Assembly: GCA_946902985.2 (NCBI GenBank)
Contig: OX336392.1
Span: 22,046,716-22,110,715 of the forward strand
Reading direction: 5' to 3'
Length of the DNA stretch: 64,000 bases
Source: Meconema thalassinum
Lineage: Eukaryota; Arthropoda; Insecta; Orthoptera; Tettigoniidae
The position numbers and the translations under genes were made by a program. Shown piece after piece: positions 43,879-53,810 of the stretch (position 1 is the first letter of the stretch; each line of letters starts with the position of its first letter). Below the pieces are notes generated by a model that saw only the letters and a list, made by a program, of their open reading frames with translations, was not told the origin of the DNA and ran no database searches.

Positions 43879-44903
43879 TTATGCAAGAAATGCCCTAACT
43901 GTAGCGGATACTACTTTTCTGCATATAGCACAAGTGTTAAGTTCTAATGCACACTTGACACAGGCTATCATGTGTCCACAGGGTAAAAATACAACACCTA
44001 GTTCATCTTGATAACAAATTTTACATAATTGTTGGTCACACTTTTGTATCTGTTCGTGAGACAAGTCTTTTCTTTCAGCCTTATGTATTTGCTCCGCGTG
44101 CTCTAACTCTAAAGGCACTTTTATGTCTTGTGCTGCAATCACTTTTTCTTTACGAATAGTGTTCACAAATTCCTGACCTTTAAGTAACACCATGTATTTA
44201 CAGTTTGGTAACCAACGAGCGTGTTGCACAAAAGGGTCATCAGTCATTTGCCAATCCTTTAAAGTAAATCCACAATAAAAACATATTGTTTTATCCCCTT
44301 CACCAATATAAAAAAATCCAGCTTCACTTAGCTGTTTGGTAAGGTGTTTTAATATTAATGGCCAAACATTTTTATAAGATTCGAAACGTTTTTCAACAGA
44401 GCTGTACTCTGAGTGTGCTAGTGCTTTAGTCTTGCAAACTCCCAATTTTTCAAAAGCACACGCCAATTCAACACTGTCTATGGCATATGGACCACATATA
44501 TCGACACTACCGTTGGCTGGTAATACATCATTATTATTATTATTTATTTGTGATTCAGCAACGTAAGTAGCGGCCAACGGCCTTGTGGTTCGGTAAAATG
44601 AATGCACGGGTAGGTTACCCACTTGCTTTCCAAGCATGTAAGGACAGTGAGGAGACCATCGCAAATGGTCTCTAAAGGGATCATCCCCTTCTTCCCAGTG
44701 TGAAAGTTCAATACGACAAAACACACAGCGCACCACATCTTCTCGGTTCAAGTAAAAAAAAAAACGGCTTTTGCAAGTTCATGCGTCGACAAAACGCCTA
44801 CAGGCCAGGATTCAAATGTTAACCATCGATCATGTTCTGATTTTAAATTTAACCCACGTGGTAAACCAACTTGCTCACTTGTTGTATTTGGTACTAACGC
44901 CAT
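43879..44903 (-). pseudogene. iap: Inhibitor of apoptosis protein, right copy, one frameshift
   Basis: BIR1 zinc ligands onward, BIR2 and RING are in one open frame of 290 codons (43879-44751), with all CxxC...H...C and C3HC4 ligands present. A run of eleven A on the plus strand at 44754-44764 (nine T in the left arm, 36685-36693) separates it from the first ~50 codons, whose ATG is at 44903. The RING has CGHMIACVKC where the left copy has CGHMRACVKC. The lesion site differs from that in the left copy. Confidence 0.9.
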
Positions 44904-44987
44904 GTGTTACAATAAAGCTTTTTCTTATTGTAAGTTATTAACATTGCACAAGAGCACAGAGTACTTTAAAGCATAATGCATGTTTGT

Positions 44988-45810
44988 TCACTGTCTGTTC
45001 ATTACGTTAATGGCACATGACGACACCTAAAAGCAAACAAAATAACCCATCACTCAATCAATCAATCAATCAATCAATCAATACTTGTAAATAAAACGTT
45101 AACGTTAATTGACATTAATATATCAAAACACCATTAAAAATAAACTGTATGTTGGCACTAACAGTAACCCATGTACTTATTTTCTTTTTTATAAAGCTAC
45201 AGTCATTTACATTCCCCCACCCTCCCTTTAACCAATATATAAACAAAAATGAATGTCATGTCATTTTGTTCACATTATCATGTTCAAACCTGTGGATATT
45301 CGTTGAGTCCATAGGGAACCACCCATAAATTAAATTTATTATTTTTATTTTTAGAAAATCCAACATGGCCTTGTACTTTTCCCAGTCAACAACAACAACA
45401 TAGCCATTAATCAAGAAAGCAATCATTGTCCCAGTCATGTACAGGTAATGAATTTTTTTTGTCTACGAGTTTTCAGTAGTGGTAAAATGGAATAGCATTT
45501 TTAAGTTGGACTTACCTGAGTTTTAAACAGTTCACTCTTTGGCAGTGGTTTCGCTTTAGTGCGTTTCTGTTTTTTTCCAGCGACTGCTACGGCGGTAAGG
45601 CTATTCTTTCCAAGTTTCTAAAAATAAATAAAATAAACCGCTATAAATACCTAAATTCAGGTTAATACATACATTTCATAAAATAAAACATAAAACAAAA
45701 AAATGAAACAAGTTAGTTTAAAAAAATCATCTCACCATTACTTGCAGTGACTTGTTACTCTTCCCTTCTAGTGGGCTCAAAAGTGCAATGGTTTCTTCTC
45801 CCTCAGACAT
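44988..45810 (-). CDS. Small three-exon gene, unknown function, right arm
   Basis: Mirror exons 45736-45810, 45516-45617 and 44988-45026, with the same phase-0 junctions. GT/AG signals are retained at all four intron ends. Substitutions alter residues (AHLSP to ALLSP, AEKNQ to AGKKQ) without breaking the frame. Length is 71 codons in both arms. Confidence 0.5.
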
Positions 45811-46805
45811 GTAAGGTATGCCGGTTATCTGCAAACAAATAAATAAAATCATTAATTACCTAATCAATAAATAATTGCTTGTAAATATATATATTAATCA
45901 ATAAATGTATAAATGAATAAATATATAAATAAATACCTACCCCACAACAAGGTTAAGTATTTTCCACCAACACCAAAACTGTTAAACAAGACCAGGGGTT
46001 TCATGCAACGCAGTGTGTTCAAAGGTAGTCCACCCAAGTGAGAGTGGAAATGATAACGACATGTCTCTATATATGCTACGTTGCATGTATAATCATATTT
46101 TCCCACGCTTTGAACATTTTGTTATCGGTCACGTGGACAGCTAACGTCCAAAGTGAACACCTGCGGCGAATCAAATTTCACATGAACTTGCAGTTTGTCA
46201 CGTACGAAGCAAAACAGGATGTAACTTGTTAACAGTTATCGCGCACGTGGACAGCTAACGTCCCAAGCGAACACCTGTGGAAGATCAAATTTCACATGGA
46301 CTTGCATTTTGTCACGTACGAAGCAAGACAAGATGTCACTGGTTTAGCGTACATGTGGTTTCACACATGTGTGTGCATGCATTTCACACTCCCCTGCCAC
46401 CACGATGGTCAGATTATTTCACCTTCAAGCGTCACCTGTTGTCAAGTCAGATCAACGCCATCCGATAACCTCAAATGCCATTCACCTCCTGCTCCTCGGC
46501 AAGTTTGTTTTCTGTACTCGCTTCGACCAACATAGAACCAAGTTCTCATCACCGTTTACACGTTAAAGGTAAAATATCAGAAAACGCATGCTCGCTCTGT
46601 CTAACACCGACCCGTCGAAATATCGATTGTTCTATTGAACACAGCCACCGTGGTCAGCGACAGGTTCGTTGAAACACACACACCCAGCCGTATCGTCTCT
46701 CTCAACCACCACGCTTCATGAACATTATAAACAAGTAAAGAAAAAGAAAAATTTTTTTCAACATGTATGGCGTTAGGCCCTTTGTGAATTTTTTTTTTGA
46801 AAAAA
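45811..46805. repeat. Non-coding stretch with ~120-bp duplication, right arm
   Basis: Mirror of 34641-35639. The two duplicated blocks lie at about 46120-46228 and 46240-46345. No gene. Confidence 0.5.
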
Positions 46806-47689
46806 AAATCTAACACATTTGAAAGGGGGCGTTAGCCCGAGTCCTTGGACACCTAGTACACGTCTCTAGCGTTATTGGTTCGTGAAATATCGGCAAAAAT
46901 CACAAAAAAAACACGTTTTTACTCCAAAATCGAGTTTCCAATTTTTTTTTAAAATTACAACGAGTGGTCCATAGCAAAGAGGACATCAGCCCGAGTCCTT
47001 GGACCCGTCGTACACGCCTCTAGCATGATTGGTTCGTGAGATATTAAAAGCACATGACCTTTTAGTTTTGGTCGTTTAATTAAATAAAGAGCCTATAGGA
47101 AAATAGGGGGCATCACTACGAATGCTAGGACACCCTGTAAGTTCAAATCCGACCATTGGTTAGCGAGATATCAGCTTCGGGGCAAATACGAAGAGGGTTC
47201 AAAAAGAAGTGGCGCAGCGCTGTCCTAACCCCACTACTACAGGTTTTCATCCTAGAGACTTGAAATTTATTTTGGGGGTAGAGGGGTTAGGGACCATTAA
47301 TTTACGTCAAACAAACTTTTTTGTATAATTTCTAGTTTCCAAAATATAGGATTTTCAAAATTCGAGTGTTTTCAAAAAAAAACATAAAAAGTAAAACAAT
47401 TTTATTATAGAAAATAAAGGTTATAAAGAACATTCGTTTGAGCCATAGCACATCGTTCTACCATGTTTGGGTTTCAAGCTATCGCCTATTTTCGAAAACA
47501 AAAAAAATCATTTATTTTCTCTAAAATATAATGAGTAGTCCATAGCAAAGCCCCCGTCATCCCGAGTCCAACGACACCTCATTTGTCAAAATCGAACCAT
47601 GCGTTCGAGAGATATTTAACATGGCTGAGGCTTAGTAGTGGTAAGAGGAGGGTTCTGGAGTGAAGTAGAAGCACCACTACTCCACTACT
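46806..47689. repeat. Subterminal tandem repeats, right arm
   Basis: Contains the GAGTCCTTGGAC ... TTGGTTCGTGA unit at about 46838 and 46990, one unit fewer than the left arm. The outer end is CCACTACT at 47682-47689. Confidence 0.75.
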
Positions 47690-47695
47690 TCCAAG
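47690..47695 (+). other. Target site duplication, right (TCCAAG)
   Basis: Directly follows the element and is identical to 33612-33617. Confidence 0.8.
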
Positions 47696-47809
47696 CCGTC
47701 TGCGGAAAGAAGTGTGAAGCAACATTCTGGCGATAAGTTTATGGACATGGGTTGTGCTGGTTCCTACTTTGAGAAATTTAACCTCATAAAATCCGAACGG
47801 TGTATGTAA
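47696..47809 (+). pseudogene. Right half of the interrupted open frame
   Basis: 37 codons and TAA, in the same frame as the left half once one copy of TCCAAG and the element are taken out. Product not recognised. Confidence 0.4.
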
Positions 47810-48289
47810 GGGTTCTCAAGCTCAAATCCATGAGGCCGGGCCAAAGTCACCATAGGAAAATGAGTGGGTTTGAAGCCCACTGTCAGTCCGCCTTAAAATA
47901 GTTTTCCGTGGTTTCCTAATTCCCAGGTAAATGTCGGGGCGGTACCTTCAAATAGGCTACGGACGTTTCGCACCTACTCCTTGTCCAGTTTCAATCATCT
48001 TTTGTCATTTCATCTGCCTTCTGTGGTCTCAGGGTACGTATTGAAACCCCCGTCCTTAAGTCATGGGTTCAATTCCCACCCCAGGCATCGTAGAAGTGGT
48101 TTTATGTTGTTTAAAGATAGCTTTGAAGCCATTCTTCTGTGCTGCCTTATTGGCAATATCAATTAAAGTTGTTTCCCATTTCTGCTCGAGCAATGCTGGG
48201 ATGGGTTTAACTTAAGGTCACGGCTGTCTCTTTCCCAATCCCAATCTCAGTTACACACAATAACACAGATAACAGATACGCTCCTGCAT
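47810..48289 (+). mobile_element. tRNA-derived SINE fragments
   Basis: Two pieces of the first SINE family: about 47860-47960 (GGTTTGAAGCCCACTGTCAG, TTTTCCGTGGTTTCC) and 48040-48240 (GGGTTCAATTCCCACCCCAG, GTCACGGCTG). They are diverged and tandemly placed. Confidence 0.5.
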
Positions 48290-48566
48290 ACCTTCTTCTC
48301 AGGTCCCAGATACCATGTAGATTCGACCTACCACGCAAGACCTGGACTGCCCTGAATAGAATCAGAACAGGACTTGGTCAGTGCAGAGACGCTCTTCACA
48401 AGTGGAAAAAGCTACCTCAGACTGTGAATGCGGAGCTCCACACCAGCCTATTCATCACATTGTCAGAGAATGCAAGATTCCAGCCTATCACGGTGATGAA
48501 GAGGATTTCATGTTGGTAACTCCATATGCTGTACGCTGGATTGAAAATCTGGATATTCAGTTGTGA
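48290..48566 (+). pseudogene. LINE ORF2 C-terminal remnant
   Basis: One frame near 48325-48385 reads KTWTALNRIRTG. The next frame (48381-48566) reads CECGAPHQPIHHIVRECKI and AVRWIENLDI. This Cys-rich tail is typical of one group of LINE ORF2 proteins. A frameshift separates them. Bases 48567-48717 hold nothing recognised. Confidence 0.6.
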
Positions 48567-48717
48567 AGCACAACTTACTTTGTTTCTCTTCTGTTGTAAC
48601 GTGTTTTTCGAGGGTATTTTACGCCACTGACATAAGTCAGTAGGAAGCCATTCTATATTTATTTACGCGGCAAATTGTTCAGCCAAGAGAAGTTTTCATG
48701 TAACTTATTATTATTAT

Positions 48718-50708
48718 TGATACGTGCAAGTGCACGTCTCTTCGTTTTCAATCATGTATATTCCGGTGCATCATACTTCATGACATTTGAACCGACCGCC
48801 TGTTGTCGTGGTTCCGTTGGTCAACGCGAGATGGCTCCTGCTCTCGGACTTCGGCTTCCTCCAAGTAGTTCCTGCTTATTCACCAATAGAGTGCGTTGGT
48901 GTTTCCTTTAAAACTCTACCAATTCGTGACATAAGTGAAAAACAATTATGATTCTACGTCATAAAACAAAGAACGGTGTGTATTCATGATACCGCCAAAT
49001 TATGAACTTATTTATGACATTGTTGTATTGAGGTGTCACTCCGTGATTGGACAATATTATTCACATGTATACAGTTCGAAAATGACACGCAAAAATAATT
49101 CTCCGCCATTTTGGGAGTCGCTATTAGTGGTCGCGAAGAGAAAGAAGAAGGACTGCTCGTGAAAGGTGTCTCCGCTGATGGGGGGGGGGGGCGGTTGCCT
49201 CCCCCATCCTCTTCGAAATATAAATATATTCAAGAGAAGATATGAATGCCATTTCTACTTGGAAATTGCCTGTGGTCTTCAGGTCGTGAATTTCTTCGTT
49301 TAGACGTGTGAAATGTGATTGCATCTCGATGCGTACCTTCGCTTGTGACCTAAACGAAGCATGTGCTGGGCGGTCTTCTTCAGGGCAATCTAGTGCCATA
49401 TTTTATTTTATTTAAAACATGTTAGTTTTTTTTTGGTTTTCATTGTGTCTCCACTGAGAAGGATGTAAGGTACGTTTTTTTTAAATTTAATTTATCTAAT
49501 TATTTTATTTTGGGAGCTCCAAGTTTGGCCGTGTACGAATGTTGATCTTCTGCTGTGTTCTCGCTTGTAGGCCTAAAATTTCTTTTTCGTTTTAATAACG
49601 TTTCCTTATATATATTAAGTTTCTTATTTATTTTTTTGTTTACCTTCTGGAGACACATTTATTAGTTTATTTCACGTTTAAATTATTATTTATTTTCGTT
49701 TGCCAATCTTATGATTGATATTGTATTCAAATTAATTTATTCATGATCCGTGCCCTTTACACTTGTAATAGTTGTTAAATGTAATTGTTTTCCGCCGTAC
49801 ATTTCCTTACGCTGATGATAAAATTTATTTTATTAATTGTTTGCCGTAATTTCGATCTGGCATGTTTTTGTGTCGCCATGTCTGTTGTTTGCCGTGATGC
49901 ATTATGGTCTCGTTGGCAGTCCATTGGCGCGGGTCTAAAAAGCAGACGTGTTGTGAATTAACTTAATCCTTTTTTTAATGTAATCTTGTTAGTGTTAATT
50001 TTGTGATTTTTGGTAAATGTCCTTGTGTTTTTCGCCGGCGTGCATATCATTTATTATTTATTTTCTATCCAATTTATTTTTTTTAAATTAAAATTTAATT
50101 TATTTTCTATCCTTATTTTTTGGGCATGGCCTCAACATCTGCATGTCGGATCGTTATTGCTTTTCCTTGCAATTTATCAAGCCCTTTCTCATTGTGTTGT
50201 ACATGTAATTTCTATTTTAACCTTTGGGCTGTTTAATATTTTTTTATTTTTTTATTTTAAATTAAGTCTTTCTTCTTCTTGGCTTTGCAAGCAAGCATGT
50301 TAGGCGCTATCTGGCCTTCTTGGAAATTTGTGTTGGTTGATGCATGTTCAGTTTATGGTGAAGGTGTTATTTAAATTTTTAATATTAAACCTTATATATT
50401 TTTTCCTTTTTTAATTCTTTTGTTGTGGCATTATTTCACCGACGGAAGTTCCGTTGGTTTTTGGGGGGTGTTTGTACGATAGCCTGTGTGTGTTGTCCCA
50501 TTCTCCTTCTTCCTTCCACCCCTTTTGGAGCTCTTCTGTCGGGACTTGTCTTCTGGAGGTGGTTTTGCTGCGGAAGTGACCCGGACCATCTGAATACAGG
50601 TAAGTTGGCCCATCCACGCTTCCCGTTCTCGTCTCATTCTGGTAAGCAAAGCGTTGGTTATCGAGTTACCAACGTGCTGCTGGCCAGTGCCGTTGAGGTG
50701 GGGTTGCA
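48718..50708 (+). repeat. 5' LTR of the LARD-like element
   Basis: 1991 bp, TG...CA. The outer end contains the inverted pair ACGTGC/GCACGT. A strong splice donor CAG/GTAAGT sits at 50598-50603 near the 3' edge. No credible coding frame. The minus-strand frame 49124-49399 recurs in the other LTR only because the LTRs are duplicates. Confidence 0.9.
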
Positions 50709-50711
50709 TTT

Positions 50712-50721
50712 TGGTAGCAGA
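50712..50721 (+). promoter_or_regulatory. Primer-binding site, initiator Met tRNA type
   Basis: TGGTAGCAGA, three bases after the LTR end, complementary to the CCA end of animal initiator tRNA-Met. Confidence 0.65.
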
Positions 50722-53700
50722 TCCTGCTCATGTTCTCTTCCGTAACTATCCCCTCCCCAGTACCCACAGGCTGTTTTATGGACCCCTCTGATGCCGATGG
50801 GTCAGTTGTTGGTGTGATTTTGTCAGGAAAGTGCACGTAATGTTGTGTAAAGCTAATCCTTGTCGTTTGTTTTGTTTCATGGTTGCCTCTGAATGTACAT
50901 GTGGAATGCTGTAAGTGTCCTGTTATAAGCGAGGTGTTTCCTGCTGTAGTTTTATCCTGTTTGTGTGCAACATCCCCACTGAAGATGAAGCCCGGTGAGT
51001 GTCTGACATGTGTTCTTGGCATGGGAATTGGGATTTCTTAATGTTCTGATAGCCTATATGCTGCGTGTGAAGGCATCCTGGAGCCCCGTCGGAAGCTGGT
51101 AGCCTGATGTTTTGTGCCTATTTTTGTAATTTAGCTCCCTGTTCTCGAGCCAAGCAGGTGGTGACGTATGCAGTTCTGGGCTACGTTGTGCATGATGTTT
51201 TTGTCGAAATTTCAGGTGTCGAGGCAGTGTTGGTGTTTAAGAAGACTGTTGTGTTCCTGTATGTTTCTTTGCATGATATTCTGTGGTGATATGCTGTTCC
51301 TCGTAAATTATTTATTATGGAACTGTCACGCCTACTGGTGTTATGGCAAAGTGTAGTCCGATTAAAAGGGCTAACCTATGGAAATCTGCCCGCCCTATGT
51401 CCCTAGTGTGGTGCCAAAAGGCACATTTAACATGCATGTCACTATTTTTTGGCTAGGAATTCTTCCCTAACTCTTTCAAGGTAAGTGTTTGTTTTGGGGT
51501 GTTTTTATCGCAGTGTGCGATTTGTAAATTTTGGTTCTTAAACTTACATTATACTGCAATCGTTCTGGGATAAGCGTATATGTTGTGCAAATCATGTCTG
51601 TATGCATGTGTTAACGTTGGATTTTGATTTAGATTTGTAGGGTGGGGTAATTTAGGGTTTGTTTTGTTTGCAAAAGTAAGGTTAGGATCGTATGTTTATT
51701 AGTTGCTTTCCTTGTAATTTTGAACTATAGCTAATATGTAGGAGTGTTTTACGTGGAGATATCTACTGTCTGGGGTTAGCTAGGTTAGAAGTATGGGATT
51801 CTTTCTTGGTTTGATCCCTGGGCAGGTTGTATATAGGACTTGCACGATCCGAACTGGCTTGGTATGGGACTGGTCTGTTCGATGAAATGCAAGTATGTGT
51901 AGTGTAATGTAATTGTAAGGGTATTGTGTTTTTAATTGTATTTGTTTGTGTTATGATATCTCTACGACTACATAACTTGCATATTTGAGTATTAATGGGA
52001 ATTATTTTTGTGGGTGGTTAAAATTATGTATCGCTATTATTGGAGTATGCTGTGCGATGAATATGTTGTTGTGAATATGAGATCTCAGTTCGTGAACAGC
52101 CATAATGTAATGTGCTTTTCTGGTTAGTTAATTAATATAGGGTCTTCAAAATTTACTGAGGTTAAATTTCTGTTGGACATTATGGTCATCAGGTTCTGTA
52201 AGTCAGCTTGTTTTACTTTTAAAGCCTGTAATCTGTTGTTGCTGGAAATCAGGGTCACCTGTTGCCTTATGCTAACCGTAAATTACATAGGCCTTCTGTT
52301 TTAGTTCATGCTATGGCAATCTCGGTCATCAGCCTCGGTAGTTTGAGTAAAATTTTCTGCTTTTGATTAATAATCCTAAATTTTTCGGCTTTATCGTTTG
52401 GAATGGTGCGTAAGTGTTCTCTGTTAGCCTCGTCTTTCGACAAGAGCGGCTTGTTTCTCATCTAACCGTATTTTCGGGGCATGTTAGGCATCCTTTAGTT
52501 GTACGTGTTCGTGTCTTTAACCTGAACGAGGAAACCTCATTGTACCTCGTGTACTGTTGAACTTAGTTCCTTTTATGTTGGATTTTTCTCACCCAGGCGG
52601 ATGTCGGCTGTATTCTCATCGGGTGTCGAACCTCAATTTCGTTCCTTGTGTGAGTGTATTGGTGTTTGATTTTCTGCGCTGCCATTTTCTTCTTCGTTCT
52701 TATCGTTACTGTATCTGCGTTTGAATTCCTCAGTGTCCCCATGCCAAGTAATGCGTGCGGTCACGAACCAACTATGTAGAGGCATACATGTCAGATTAAT
52801 TAATTTTCTTTTTCAAAACCTTAAGGCCAGCCAACAAAATTTCTAGAGTGCATCTATCACACATTAAGCGAGGTGGAGAGGTGTCTAATGAGGAAATGCT
52901 ACCGTAAATTTTGTAAAACAAATTTTGTATAATGTAGAGTGTCCCTAAAATTCATTGAAGCCTTCTGGTATCTGTTCCTTGTGGAATTTTGAATTTAATT
53001 GGGTTTGCAAACTCTGATGGGATACAAAATGTAAATGTTGGGAAGTTCCCATTGTAATGGTAAATTGTAAAAGTGTACCTAATTTTGATGTTTCATAGGA
53101 GTTGCTAATATGTAAGTTGGGCTCGGTGGGAGACCTAACTCATGGTAACCTTATATTCCTGTTCCCTTTGGGAATTTTAGTGGTCATTCCTCTACCGAAG
53201 TTCCTTCGAAATGTATAGTCATCCTACTCATGTAATCTTGTAATGTACTTCGAATCTGTAAAAAGGTAAACTTGTTAATGAAATTTTGTAAGCACGGATC
53301 TAGGGCATTGTCAAAAAATTTTTTTTTCATTTAAATCCAACTTTGTTTCTCTTTTGTTAAAATGTAGTAAGAAATTGTAATTTTGTAAACTTTTATTTTT
53401 GAAATTAGATTAACTTTTATTTTTGTAAATGGCTGCCCACGCGTCGAATCTTATCTTGCACATTGCTTCCACCTACTGCGTCTAAAACGACCTACATTGG
53501 ACTTGTTGAAAATGTATCTAACGTGTCTCGGACTCTGAAAGCACTGCTGGTGCTGGTGTACTGCGTTTCTGAGGATTTTTGGACACAGTGATGCTGTTGA
53601 CTAAGTGGTTTGCGAGGTGATCAATTATCCCATCACTGATAATCTGACCCTGCATTCTTCCTAACCAAAATGATGCGGTTTCATCCATCAATTGGAGTTA

Positions 53701-53796
53701 ACAGGTGAACATTTTCTTCAGCAAACTTGCTTGGTGAATCGACTAGTTTAGGAGTACTGTCTATGCCTAGGCATATTCGTGAACGGTGTTCACGCT

Positions 53797-53810
53797 TAAG
53801 GGAGGGAGAC
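53797..53810 (+). promoter_or_regulatory. Polypurine tract of LARD-like element
   Basis: AAGGGAGGGAGAC-type purine run directly against the 3' LTR at 53811. Confidence 0.7.

Larger units (their letters stand above)
33618..47689. mobile_element. Giant palindromic Polinton/Maverick-type non-autonomous element
   Basis: 14,072 bp bounded by AGTAGTGG...CCACTACT and flanked by a 6-bp direct repeat TCCAAG (33612-33617 and 47690-47695). The two arms, 33618-40700 and 40735-47689, are reverse complements of each other apart from substitutions, homopolymer indels and repeat-number changes. A 34-bp unpaired centre separates them. Each arm carries five gene calls. A 6-bp duplication and AG/CT termini are known hallmarks of Polintons, but those normally have TIRs of about 0.1-1 kb and encode PolB and integrase. 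None of that is here. It may be an inverted dimer of one genome end, mobilised in trans. The alternative is a foldback-type element of another class. Confidence 0.75.
40735..47689 (-). repeat. Right arm of the giant inverted repeat
   Basis: 6,955 bp, reverse complement of the left arm. Differences include one fewer subterminal repeat unit, seven against six GTT units by the centre, minisatellite rearrangement and scattered substitutions. That means the arms have diverged since they were made identical. Confidence 0.9.
50709..53810 (+). other. Internal domain of LARD-like element, non-coding
   Basis: 3.1 kb, GT-rich on the plus strand, with no long open frame and no gag, RT or integrase motif in any frame. 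It likely supplies packaging and reverse-transcription signals only. Confidence 0.7.

Noticed and set aside
33618..47689. MULE/Phantom element, because FLYWCH fingers and long TIRs occur together there
   Set aside because: MULEs make 8-11-bp duplications and carry an MULE transposase; here the duplication is 6 bp and no transposase is seen.
50666..51022. 118-codon minus-strand frame after the first LARD LTR
   Set aside because: Crosses the LTR edge and primer-binding site on the wrong strand; no motif.
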